Shown one piece after another: positions 18,716 to 27,119 of a stretch of 64,000 nt of DNA. This stretch comes from Rivularia sp. T60_A2020_040 (lineage in GTDB: Bacteria > Cyanobacteriota > Cyanobacteriia > Cyanobacteriales > Nostocaceae): positions 1 to 64,000 of the forward strand of contig JACYMD010000078.1 of assembly GCA_015272215.1 (NCBI GenBank), given 5' to 3'. A program made the translations under genes and the position numbers. Position 1 is the first letter of the stretch, and each line of letters begins with the position of its first letter. Below the pieces are notes generated by a model. The model did no database searches and was not told where the DNA came from. It worked only from the letters and a program-made list of their open reading frames with translations.

Positions 18716-19285
18716 TTAAATAAACATTTCTAATATACTCGAACCAATATATACATACACAGAAATAATTATAGTACTACTTAATATTAAAGCGATTAAA
18801 AAATGGCTATATTTAATTTTTGTTAAACCAATCGCGTAGCTGACTATATCTTGAGAAAGAGGCATGATTATTATTATATAAAAAATACTACGATTCCTTT
18901 TGAATCTATCAATAAATCTATCTAATTCATCTAAATTAGCTTTACCGATAAATCTTTGAGCTACTTTTCTGCCAAATTTTCTGGATATCCAAAAGTTAGC
19001 ACTGCATCCAATAAGAGTAGCTATATAACTGAGTAAAAAAGCATTATGTTTACCGAATAAAGTTCCACCAACAACAAATAAGGAACTTCCGCTCAAAGGT
19101 GCAATAATTAAACTGAAAGCGCATAATGCGATAAATACTATAGGAGACCATACTCCAGTTTCTTTGATAAACTGTTGAGCATTCTCTAAACCTATATTTT
19201 GTAAGGAAAATGCTATGATTAAATATAAAATAATTACAAAAAAAGTTGCTAGTAAAATTTTTTTGAGGTTAGAGGTAAATTGCAT
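18716..19285 (-). CDS. TVP38/TMEM64 (VTT/DedA-like) membrane protein
   Basis: A 189-residue integral membrane protein with about five segments. The VTT-domain hallmarks are PLSGSSLFVVGGTLFG in the first re-entrant region, ISRKFGRKVAQRFIG, and a second re-entrant part around MPLSQDIVSYAIGLTKI. Related DedA/TMEM64 proteins are lipid scramblases or flippases, but the bacterial TVP38 branch is poorly characterised. Several conserved charged positions (R, K in SRKFGRK) are present. Monocistronic, convergent with the phytol kinase gene and divergent from the methyltransferase gene. Confidence 0.83.
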   Translation of the reverse strand: MQFTSNLKKILLATFFVIILYLIIAFSLQNIGLENAQQFIKETGVWSPIVFIALCAFSLIIAPLSGSSLFVVGGTLFGKHNAFLLSYIATLIGCSANFWISRKFGRKVAQRFIGKANLDELDRFIDRFKRNRSIFYIIIIMPLSQDIVSYAIGLTKIKYSHFLIALILSSTIIISVYVYIGSSILEMFI

Positions 19286-19424
19286 TACACGATTTATTTA
19301 AAGTTTAATTTAACTTTGTGCTAATTAATAATTATTTAGTTATACAGTTCCATTTTACTACCTTTCGTATTGGGATTAAAGATGTAAAGATAATGTGAAT
19401 AGAATTCGTAATATCTCCCTCCGG

Positions 19425-19480
19425 GAGACGCTACGCGTTCAGTTTACTGACTCGTCAGAGTAACGTAATTCGTGAATGAG
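19425..19480. repeat. Dispersed repeat fragment (GGGAGACGCTACGCG)
   Basis: CTCCGGGAGACGCTACGCG followed by TTCAGTTTACTGACTCGTCA and CGTAATTCGTGAATGAG looks like a copy of a multi-copy cyanobacterial intergenic repeat. Words from it (CTCGTCA, CGTAATTC) recur around the TnpB element at 29018-29040 and 30340-30350. It lies in the 291-base divergent spacer before the methyltransferase gene. Confidence 0.55.
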
Positions 19481-19576
19481 TTAGGTAAAGTAAAATACAT
19501 AACAAATAGAGGTTATTGTTTTAAGTAATCCAGAAATTTTTGATGAATCCTTGAAAGATATCTAGAAAATACCATT

Positions 19577-20566
19577 ATGCAATCTTCTATTGACAGAAAA
19601 TTATTAAACTTAAAAGCAATTGATATTTTCGCTGGATGTGGAGGTTTATCACTTGGATTTCAGAATGCTGGATTTAAAATCATAAGTGCTTTTGATAATT
19701 GGCAACCAGCGATTCAAGTTTATCAGAAAAATTTTCATCATCCGATATATAACTGTGATTTGAGTAGCTTAAATGATGACTATTCAACTTTTTCAAAAAT
19801 GGATTGTGACGTAATAATTGGAGGGCCACCTTGTCAAGATTTTTCCAGTGCAGGTAAAAGAAATGAAAATTTGGGTAGAGGTGATTTAAGTATTGTTTTC
19901 GCTAAAATAATTTCTTTTGTTCAACCTCAATGGTTTGTCATGGAAAATGTGGAAAGATATAAAAAAAGCGGAAAAAGATGTCAGGTATTGAACATATTTA
20001 AAGCAAATAATTATGGTCTAACTGAAACAGTAATTAAAGCAAGTCTTTGTGGTGTTCCTCAGAATAGAAAAAGATATATTTGTATAGGTAAAATGAATGG
20101 TAAAGATGATGAACTATTACCATATATCAATAAAAATTTAGCTGAAAATCCTATGTCGGTGAGAGATTATTTAGGAGATAGTTTAGGAATAGAATATTAT
20201 TATAGACATCCTAGAACTTATGCTAGGAGAGGTATTTTTAGTATTGATGAACCAAGTCCTACTATTAGGGGTGTCAATAGACCAATACCAAAAACATATA
20301 AGTTACATCAAGCAGATGCAAGTTCTTTAATCAAGGAAATTCGACCCCTGACGACAATTGAAAGAAGCTACATACAAACATTCCCTAAAAACTTTAATTT
20401 TGATATTGAAAATCAATCAAAAACAGATTTAGAACAAATGATTGGTAATGCAGTACCAGTCAAATTAGCCGAGTATGTTGCTAATTCAATCATTGAATAT
20501 ATTAAAAGTACAGCAATTCCTCAATTAGAGCCAAAACAGCTTGTATTGAATTTGGGTGATAATTAA
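19577..20566 (+). CDS. DNA (cytosine-5) methyltransferase, orphan
   Basis: A complete 329-residue C5 methyltransferase. Motif I is FAGCGGLSLGF (18-28), motif IV GGPPCQDFSS with catalytic C86, motif VI MENVE (122-126), motif VIII QNRKRYI (162-168), then RPLTTIE (256-262) and motif X IGNAVPVKLAEYV (289-301). The target-recognition region between VIII and IX is short (about 170-250). It would add a methyl group to C5 of cytosine from S-adenosylmethionine. No restriction endonuclease gene is adjacent, so it looks solitary. HIP1 sites (GCGATCGC) are frequent in this window, and orphan methyltransferases of cyanobacteria often act on CGATCG; that target is a guess. Confidence 0.93.
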   Translation: MQSSIDRKLLNLKAIDIFAGCGGLSLGFQNAGFKIISAFDNWQPAIQVYQKNFHHPIYNCDLSSLNDDYSTFSKMDCDVIIGGPPCQDFSSAGKRNENLGRGDLSIVFAKIISFVQPQWFVMENVERYKKSGKRCQVLNIFKANNYGLTETVIKASLCGVPQNRKRYICIGKMNGKDDELLPYINKNLAENPMSVRDYLGDSLGIEYYYRHPRTYARRGIFSIDEPSPTIRGVNRPIPKTYKLHQADASSLIKEIRPLTTIERSYIQTFPKNFNFDIENQSKTDLEQMIGNAVPVKLAEYVANSIIEYIKSTAIPQLEPKQLVLNLGDN

Positions 20567-20747
20567 TAATTTACGCACTTATTAAAATCATTCTCTTAGT
20601 CCAGCTTCTCGTAACGCTTGCGTCATAAAATCTAATAAATTCAACATTAACATCTTAATTTTTATTCATCTGCTTGAAATTAATGTAATTGACTGAGGAA
20701 TATCATACTTTCCGATACAATAAAAGGGGAATAACTGGAAGTGTTTT

Positions 20748-21062
20748 ATGACTAACAAAGAATTATTAATTCAAGAAATAGAAACTTTACCACCGGAATT
20801 GTTTACAGAAACACTCAATTTGATTCGCGCTATTAAAACTAGTCATATTCATCAGTTAAAAATAGCACAGCAAGAACCTGTTTCTTCAAGTGAATCTATT
20901 GATGACGATAATCAAAAACAACTAACATACCGTCCTGCTTCAGGACGTTCCATCCTCCGACACGCAGGAACTTGGGAAGGTGACGATTTTGAGAAATGTC
21001 TTCAATCAGTATATGCTACTCGTGGCAAAGCTAAATTTGATGAAGAAAATCCATTTGAATAA
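20748..21062 (+). CDS. VapB-like (DUF2281-type) antitoxin
   Basis: The 104-residue protein begins with KELLIQEIETLPPELFTETL, typical of small cyanobacterial antitoxins, and ends with SGRSILRHAGTW and CLQSVYATRGKAKF, a conserved C-terminal block found before PIN toxins. The stop codon TAA shares its last base with an ATG that opens a PIN reading frame (21062), the normal antitoxin/toxin coupling. That toxin frame stops after eight codons, so the antitoxin is orphaned. It may still autoregulate or neutralise related toxins, which is inference. Confidence 0.72.
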   Translation: MTNKELLIQEIETLPPELFTETLNLIRAIKTSHIHQLKIAQQEPVSSSESIDDDNQKQLTYRPASGRSILRHAGTWEGDDFEKCLQSVYATRGKAKFDEENPFE

Positions 21063-21088
21063 TGTATTTATTAGATACTAATCATTGA
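21062..21088 (+). pseudogene. Remnant of a VapC (PIN) toxin gene
   Basis: The reading frame starting at the ATG overlapping the antitoxin stop encodes MYLLDTNH and then TGA. MYLLDTNH followed by Cys-Ser is the standard opening of cyanobacterial VapC toxins, with the first catalytic Asp. After the stop, no other PIN motif was found before uvrA (21186), so the gene looks truncated and not merely frameshifted. Confidence 0.75.
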
Positions 21089-21185
21089 TTTCCATATCAG
21101 TCTCTCTGGGGGATTATTATCTCCAGAATCTGATCAAATAAATTCTATTAATACAAGTCTCCTTATTAAATATAAAATACCTATT

Positions 21186-24071
21186 TTATTTCTTTACAGC
21201 CACAACTGGATACTGTTTTAATACCTGCTTCAAATACCTCCCCGTATAAGATTTTTCATTGTTCGCAACATCTTCCGGAGTCCCCACAGCAATAATTTCT
21301 CCTCCTTTATCTCCTCCTTCGGGACCTAAATCTATTACCCAATCCGCACAACGAATTACATCTAAGTTGTGTTCAATAACTAATATTGAGTTACCTTTAT
21401 CTACTAATCTTTGCAGTACATCTAATAGCTTATGTACATCGTAAAATGATAATCCCGTTGTCGGTTCATCTATTAAGTAAAGTGTCTTCCCGGTAGCTCT
21501 ACGAGATAATTCTGTGGCTAATTTGACTCGCTGCGCTTCACCACCGGATAAAGTTGTGGCTGGTTGTCCTAACTGTACGTATCCCAAACCGACATCTACG
21601 AGAGTTTGCAGTTTGCTCGCAGCTTTAGGAATATTGATGAAAAAATCTAATGCTTCTTCAACTGTCATGTTGAGAACATCGGAAATCGATTTATCTTTAT
21701 ATTTAACCTGCAAGGTTTCGCGGTTATATCTAGCACCTTTACAAACTTCACACTGTACGTAAACGTCGGGTAAAAAATTCATTTCGATGACGTTAACACC
21801 TTGTCCTGCACAAGCTTCGCAACGTCCACCTTTTACGTTAAACGAAAATTGACCTGGTTTATAACCCCGCGCTTTGGCTTCGATGGTTTCGGAAAATACC
21901 GTGCGAATTGCATCAAATATACCCGTATAAGTTGCTGGGTTGGAACGAGGAGTTCTACCGATGGGAGATTGGTCAATTACAATTGCTTTATCAACTGCTT
22001 TTAATCCCTTTATACCATCTATTTCTTTGGGCATCGGCACTTTTTTACTCAGGTGGTGTTGTAGTGCTGGATAAAGTAATTCGTTAACTAAAGTTGATTT
22101 ACCAGAACCAGAAACACCCGTTACTGTAACTAATTTACCCAAAGGAATTTCTACATCTATATTCCGCAAATTATTCAAACGAGCATTTTGAATAACTAAA
22201 TTTATGCCATTTCCTTCTCTTCTTTGTGCAGGAGTTGCAATTACTCTCCTTCCCGATAAATAAGCACCAGTCAAAGAATTTTCCGCATCTAATAATGCTT
22301 GTAAATCACCTTGAGCAACAATATGTCCTCCGTGAATACCCGCACCCGGACCGATATCAACAACGTAGTCAGCAGCACGGATGGTTTCTTCATCGTGTTC
22401 TACCACAATCAAAGTGTTGCCCAAATCACGCAATCTAAATAAAGTTTGCAACAATCTGCCGTTGTCGCGCTGGTGCAAACCGATACTCGGCTCATCCAGT
22501 ACATACAACACCCCAGTTAACCCCGAACCGATTTGCGTTGCTAAGCGAATTCGTTGCGCTTCCCCCCCTGAGAGCGTCATCGCAGTCCGATTTAAAGTCA
22601 GGTAATCCAAACCAACATCCAAGAGAAACTGCAACCGCGCTTTGATTTCTCGTAATACCAAGTCTGCAATTTGGAATTGACGCTGACTCAACTGTAAATT
22701 ATTAATTCTTTCCTGAGTATCCCGAATTGAAACTCCGGTTAAATCTAAAATTCTGTACTGTCCCAACCTCACGGCTAAAGCTTCCGGTTTCAACTTTTTA
22801 CCATCGCATACCGGACAAGGTTGGTCAATGATATATTGCTCCAATTTTTGCTTAATTAACTCTGAACCACCCTCGTACTGCCGTTGTAAAATCGGTAACA
22901 CACCCTTGAATTTCTTAGTACGTTCCGATTCCGGTGCCTTCTCCTCACCTTGTAAAATTATCTCCTGCTGTTCCGGAGTCAAATTTTGCCACTGCGTCTG
23001 TAGCTCAAAGCCGTAATCCTGTCCTAGAGAGTAAAGTAGCTCTAAATAATAGGAATTATCCTTATCCGACCACGGCGCGATCGCAGCGTAAACTGGTACT
23101 TGGGGATCTGGTACTACTAAATCGGCAGAAAATCTTTTTAATGTGCCGATTCCATGACAATTAGGGCAAGCACCATAAGGTGAATTAAAGGAAAATAAGC
23201 GCGGTGATAATTCTTCCATTACCGCACCATGTTCCGGACAAGCAAAGTTTTCCGAAAATACTAATTCTTGGTCTTGGTTAGTTGATTCCTGATCATCTTC
23301 TAAAGTATAGATGATTACTGCAATGCCGTTTGACTGCTTTAAACACGTAGAAAGCGAATCTACCAAACGCTCTTCAATCCCATCTTTTTTAATCAAGCGG
23401 TCGATAACAACTTCTATAGTATGAGTATATTTTTTATCTAATTCTATAGAATCCGAAAGTTCTCGCACCTCACCATCAATGCGAACTCGGACAAAACCTT
23501 GAGAAGCAAGACTAGATAATAACTTAACGTGAGTACCTTTTTTTCCGCGAACTACTGGAGCCAGAATTTGAAACTTAGTCCGTTCCGGTAGCTCCATAAT
23601 TTTATCGACCATTTCATCTATCGTTTGGGGAGCAATAGACCTGTCGCATATGGGACAATGGGGTTCACCAGCCCGACCAAACAGCAGACGTAGATAATCG
23701 TAAATTTCGGTAACAGTTCCTACAGTCGAACGCGGATTATGAGAAGTGGACTTTTGATCAATAGAAATTGCCGGACTTAAACCTTCAATAGCTTCCACAT
23801 CCGGCTTATCCATTTGTCCCAAAAACTGCCGCGCATAGGAACTCAGGGACTCAACATAACGGCGTTGCCCTTCAGCGAAAATCGTATCAAAAGCCAAAGA
23901 AGACTTACCAGAACCAGAAACACCAGTAAAAACAATTAACTGACGCGCCGGTATTTCTAAATCAACATTTTTTAAATTATGCTGCCTAGCACCGCGAATA
24001 CGGATTGTATTTTGATTATTAGATTTAGGAAGTTGTCCATTTAAGGATGCAGCTAACTTATTTTCTGACAT
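21186..24071 (-). CDS. uvrA: Excinuclease ABC subunit A (UvrA)
   Basis: I choose the ATG at 24071 (961 residues, MSENKLAASLNGQ); the longer frame from a TTG at 24143 adds 24 unlikely residues. The protein has two ABC ATPase modules: Walker A GVSGSGKSSLAF and GVSGSGKSTLVN, LSGGEAQRIRLA and LSGGEAQRVKLA signatures, and LYVLDEPS and LYLIDEPTTG Walker B motifs. CPICDR/CPEHG and CEACAGQG/CEVCKG zinc ligands are present. UvrA dimers find bulky DNA lesions and load UvrB in nucleotide excision repair. Length and motifs are normal. Monocistronic on the minus strand. Confidence 0.98.
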   Translation of the reverse strand: MSENKLAASLNGQLPKSNNQNTIRIRGARQHNLKNVDLEIPARQLIVFTGVSGSGKSSLAFDTIFAEGQRRYVESLSSYARQFLGQMDKPDVEAIEGLSPAISIDQKSTSHNPRSTVGTVTEIYDYLRLLFGRAGEPHCPICDRSIAPQTIDEMVDKIMELPERTKFQILAPVVRGKKGTHVKLLSSLASQGFVRVRIDGEVRELSDSIELDKKYTHTIEVVIDRLIKKDGIEERLVDSLSTCLKQSNGIAVIIYTLEDDQESTNQDQELVFSENFACPEHGAVMEELSPRLFSFNSPYGACPNCHGIGTLKRFSADLVVPDPQVPVYAAIAPWSDKDNSYYLELLYSLGQDYGFELQTQWQNLTPEQQEIILQGEEKAPESERTKKFKGVLPILQRQYEGGSELIKQKLEQYIIDQPCPVCDGKKLKPEALAVRLGQYRILDLTGVSIRDTQERINNLQLSQRQFQIADLVLREIKARLQFLLDVGLDYLTLNRTAMTLSGGEAQRIRLATQIGSGLTGVLYVLDEPSIGLHQRDNGRLLQTLFRLRDLGNTLIVVEHDEETIRAADYVVDIGPGAGIHGGHIVAQGDLQALLDAENSLTGAYLSGRRVIATPAQRREGNGINLVIQNARLNNLRNIDVEIPLGKLVTVTGVSGSGKSTLVNELLYPALQHHLSKKVPMPKEIDGIKGLKAVDKAIVIDQSPIGRTPRSNPATYTGIFDAIRTVFSETIEAKARGYKPGQFSFNVKGGRCEACAGQGVNVIEMNFLPDVYVQCEVCKGARYNRETLQVKYKDKSISDVLNMTVEEALDFFINIPKAASKLQTLVDVGLGYVQLGQPATTLSGGEAQRVKLATELSRRATGKTLYLIDEPTTGLSFYDVHKLLDVLQRLVDKGNSILVIEHNLDVIRCADWVIDLGPEGGDKGGEIIAVGTPEDVANNEKSYTGRYLKQVLKQYPVVAVKK

Positions 24072-24367
24072 ATCAGCAGGGAGTGAGGGCGGCAAGGGAC
24101 AATCATTAATAATACTATCCTTACTGTTGTTATGGTAGAACAATCGTACTTAATTGGGGGAATGGGGAATTGGGAGATAGGCAATATTTTGGAGTAATTG
24201 CGATCAGATAATCCGATGAGGAGTAGTTACTGGGGAGCTTGCGCGACGTAAGTCATTCGCGTTTAGTTTTAGATTTGTAATGGCAAAATGCAGCGGAGGT
24301 AGATAAACTCAAACTAAGCACCAGCAACTTTTGATCGTCCCCTGCCATGTCGTATTAGCCTGCACAG

Positions 24368-24706
24368 CTAGTCTCCGCTGATTTCTACTAGTGTCTCACC
24401 AGCAGCTAAGAGTTCTAAAGCTCTGGGTAACGTCTCGCTGAGAATTTCACGCAACCTAGTATTGGAAGTATTGCCACAAGTTAACCAAATAATTTGTGGC
24501 GGCGCACCCAGGCGATCCACTAAATCTACAAAGTCACTGTCTTTAGTCATCACAATGACTTCTTGAACCTTAGCTGCTTCAAAAATTTCGGAGTCTTCCG
24601 CATCTCTTAACCCAAGATCACGCAAGGCTATTGCTTCAACCCCAAAGGTGCTGCTAATCCAAGTCGCTATTGCCGGAGACAAGTGTGCATCTACCCAGAT
24701 TGTCAT
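24368..24706 (-). CDS. DUF5615 PIN-like protein (putative toxin)
   Basis: The 112-residue protein fits the DUF5615/Mut7-C PIN-like family: TIWVDAHLSPAIATWI at the start with an Asp at 6, then DAEDSEIFEAA, and VIVMTKDSDFVDL with further acids, where PIN nucleases hold metal. Members are commonly encoded beside DUF433 proteins and are believed to be toxin-antitoxin pairs. Here the DUF433 gene lies directly upstream and overlaps by four bases. The length is normal. Nuclease activity is not proven for the family as far as I know. Confidence 0.82.
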   Translation of the reverse strand: MTIWVDAHLSPAIATWISSTFGVEAIALRDLGLRDAEDSEIFEAAKVQEVIVMTKDSDFVDLVDRLGAPPQIIWLTCGNTSNTRLREILSETLPRALELLAAGETLVEISGD

Positions 24707-24945
24707 GCTACTAAAACTGGGTGGTTAAGTTTCCGCGAAGCATATAAAAGTGATGCCTTTAGATCATCTGCTTCAAGATCGGGCATCTCCTCTAAGATAT
24801 CTTCTGCACTAAGACCTGCTGCAAACAGATCCAGCACATCTGACACTCGGATTCTCATTCCTCGAATACAGGGGCGACCACCGCACTGCCTAGGATTAAT
24901 AGTAATTCTTTCAAGTAAGGTTAGCATAGGGTATATTTCCTTCAT
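24703..24945 (-). CDS. DUF433 protein (putative antitoxin)
   Basis: An 80-residue DUF433 protein with the family's core ITINPRQCGGRPCIRGMRIRV followed by a helix-turn-helix-like part (LDLFAAGLSAEDILEEMPDL). It probably binds DNA and neutralises the DUF5615 protein encoded 3' of it with a four-base overlap. M1 at 24945 or M7 at 24927 could be the start. No operator was identified in the 106-base divergent spacer to the MBL gene. Confidence 0.85.
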   Translation of the reverse strand: MKEIYPMLTLLERITINPRQCGGRPCIRGMRIRVSDVLDLFAAGLSAEDILEEMPDLEADDLKASLLYASRKLNHPVLVA

Positions 24946-25051
24946 TAATTGTATATTTACGACTCAGTTATATAGCTGTTAACACTTCCCCCCATCCCTT
25001 CGTGCAGCTAATATACTTCATAATAAGTAAAAGCTCACTCCCACAAAAGCA

Positions 25052-25840
25052 ATGTACTTAACTTATTTAGACAGCAATAGTTGGTTGGTGGAAATTGGTG
25101 GTCAAAATATATTAATTGACCCTTGGCTGGTTGGTTCCTTAACTTTTGGTAATTTGGATTGGCTGTTTAAAGGTTCTCGTCCTCAAGAACGTGCCATACC
25201 GGAAAAAATTGACCTGATTTTACTATCTCAAGGTTTGGAAGACCATGCTCATCCTCCTACTTTAAAACAACTCGATCGCAATATCCCTGTTGTCGCTTCC
25301 GTAAATGCTGCGAAAGTCGTTAATCAATTAAACTACCAGCAGGTAAATACTCTAGCTCATGGTGAAAGTTTTACTCTGAACGGTGGTGTGGAAATTACGG
25401 CTACTCCTGGTTCTCCTATCGGTCCGACTTCGGTAGAAAACGGATATCTTCTCAAGGAACTGGAAAGCGGTTTTACTCTTTACTACGAACCTCATGGTTA
25501 TCATTCTGAGTTGCTGAAAAAATCTGCTCCTATAGATGTTGTCATCACCCCATTGATAGATTTAGGTTTACCTTTGATTGGACCAATTATTAAAGGTAAA
25601 GAAAAAGCTTTAGAAGTTGCTAAATGGTTAGAACCTCAAGTAATGTTACCAACAGCAGCAGGTGGTGATGTCACCTTTGAAGGGTTGCTAATCAACTTTC
25701 TTAAGTCAGAGGGAACCGTTGCAGATTTTCGTTTGCTGTTACAACAACACAATATTGCAGCCCAAGTACTCGAACCAAAAAGTGGCGATCGCACTCAATT
25801 AAATTTGAAAAAACGAGCAGTTTCGCAAATTTCTCATTAA
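25052..25840 (+). CDS. Metallo-beta-lactamase-fold protein with degenerate metal site
   Basis: The 262-residue protein has an MBL-like fold opening (LDSNSWLVEIGGQNILIDPW), but the HxHxDH motif reads QGLEDH (about 66-71), so the first two metal-binding histidines are lost. The strand that normally holds the third histidine reads TATPGSPIGPTS. Full metallo-hydrolase activity is therefore doubtful. I believe homologues with the same altered motif are widespread in cyanobacteria, which would mean a conserved role other than classical hydrolysis; this needs an alignment. It stands alone between the DUF433 pair and the exonuclease gene. Confidence 0.8.
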   Translation: MYLTYLDSNSWLVEIGGQNILIDPWLVGSLTFGNLDWLFKGSRPQERAIPEKIDLILLSQGLEDHAHPPTLKQLDRNIPVVASVNAAKVVNQLNYQQVNTLAHGESFTLNGGVEITATPGSPIGPTSVENGYLLKELESGFTLYYEPHGYHSELLKKSAPIDVVITPLIDLGLPLIGPIIKGKEKALEVAKWLEPQVMLPTAAGGDVTFEGLLINFLKSEGTVADFRLLLQQHNIAAQVLEPKSGDRTQLNLKKRAVSQISH

Positions 25841-26016
25841 AAGTTGATAGTTGCTATAGTTTAACGGTATATCAGTACTAATAATTTAATTAATTAGTGA
25901 CCAAATGATTAATTTGGTCTATTTTTATGTTGTTATAACAGTAGCTCTAGTTGTATTGTTAGAACATTTCCCCATTTCCCGTTACCATTTATCTAAACAT
26001 ATCTATTTATTGTCAT

Positions 26017-26826
26017 ATGAAGTTAAACTTAAAACGTCCCATTGCATTTATTGATTTAGAAACAACAGGAATAGATATTGTCAGAGACAGAATTATCCAA
26101 ATTGCCGTATTAAAAGTATTTCCTGATGATAAAGAAGAAATGAAAACCTGGATAATTAACCCTACTATTCCTATACCTATTGCATCATCAGAAATCCACG
26201 GTATCTACGACAAAGATGTCAAAGATAAACCTACTTTTGCAAATATTGCCAATAGTTTAGCGGACTACATTAACGATAGCGATTTAGCAGGATACAACTC
26301 GAATAGATTTGATATTCCTTTATTGATAGCAGAATTTTTACGTGTCAACATCGATTTTCAACTTGAAAACAGAAATATTATTGATGTACAAACCATTTTT
26401 CATAAAATGGAACCTCGCAGTTTAAGAGCAGCTTACAAATACTATTGTGGAGAAGACTTAATCGGCGCTCACGACGCAGAAAATGATATTCGCGCTACCT
26501 ACGAAGTCCTAAAATCACAATTAGAACGTTACGAAAATGTAGAACATGAAGATAAAGACGGCAATAAATCTTATCCGATAAAAAATGATATAGAAAAGTT
26601 ACAGGAATTCACACCATTTGATTTTCTTGATCCAACAAAAAAACTAGTTTATGACGATAATAATCAAGTAATATTCAACTTTGGTAAATATAAAGGTGAA
26701 CTGGTTACAGAAGCATTTAAAAAAGAACCAAATTATTATAAATGGATGATGGAAAAAGAGTTTTCTAGTTTTACTAAAAGAGCGGTGACGAAGATTTGGG
26801 AATCGATGAAACAAGGAAATGATTAA
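26017..26826 (+). CDS. DEDDh 3'-5' exonuclease with C-terminal DUF3820-like domain
   Basis: The 269-residue protein has the DnaQ-type exonuclease core: D13 and E15 in DLETTG, D99 in SNRFD, and H152/D157 in AHDAEND, giving a complete DEDDh set. Residues about 218-255 (IFNFGKYKGE, then YYKWMMEKEFSS) form a separate small module like those at the end of exodeoxyribonuclease X-type proteins (DUF3820). It should degrade single-stranded or frayed DNA ends from 3'. It is not the replicative epsilon subunit by context. Related architectures are common in Bacteroidetes, so transfer is possible but untested. Confidence 0.82.
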   Translation: MKLNLKRPIAFIDLETTGIDIVRDRIIQIAVLKVFPDDKEEMKTWIINPTIPIPIASSEIHGIYDKDVKDKPTFANIANSLADYINDSDLAGYNSNRFDIPLLIAEFLRVNIDFQLENRNIIDVQTIFHKMEPRSLRAAYKYYCGEDLIGAHDAENDIRATYEVLKSQLERYENVEHEDKDGNKSYPIKNDIEKLQEFTPFDFLDPTKKLVYDDNNQVIFNFGKYKGELVTEAFKKEPNYYKWMMEKEFSSFTKRAVTKIWESMKQGND

Positions 26827-27015
26827 CTAGTTTGAATTAGCTGCTTTCTTCTGGTTAAAATAGTTCTCGCTCTATAAATCATTATTAGACGATAGAGTTA
26901 TTTAATAAGCTTCTCTTGTAGATACTTCGCCGCTAAACTACAACCGATATTTATAGAGCAGTAATATTATTAATTCAAAAAACAAAAGATGTCAAACATT
27001 TGGGATTATGTATTT

Positions 27016-27097
27016 CGTTTGCTCGGCTTACATTTAGGAGACGTGATGTATAACGTTTGCTCGGCTTACATTTAGGAGACGTTATGTATAACGTCTC
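27016..27097. repeat. GAGACGTTA palindrome with 38-base tandem duplication
   Basis: Two 38-base copies (27016-27053 and 27054-27091) differ at one base. The second ends in a perfect palindrome, GAGACGTTA TGTA TAACGTCTC (27076-27097), followed by TAC. It lies between the convergent exonuclease and ftsI genes, 22 bases past the ftsI stop. Confidence 0.93.
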
Positions 27098-27119
27098 TAC
27101 AAATTAACGGTAAATCAAA

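Noticed and set aside
20588-20647. Short minus-strand frame MLNLLDFMTQALREAGLRE after the methyltransferase gene
   Set aside because: It reads like the end of a protein and may be a gene scrap, but 19 codons are too few to name.
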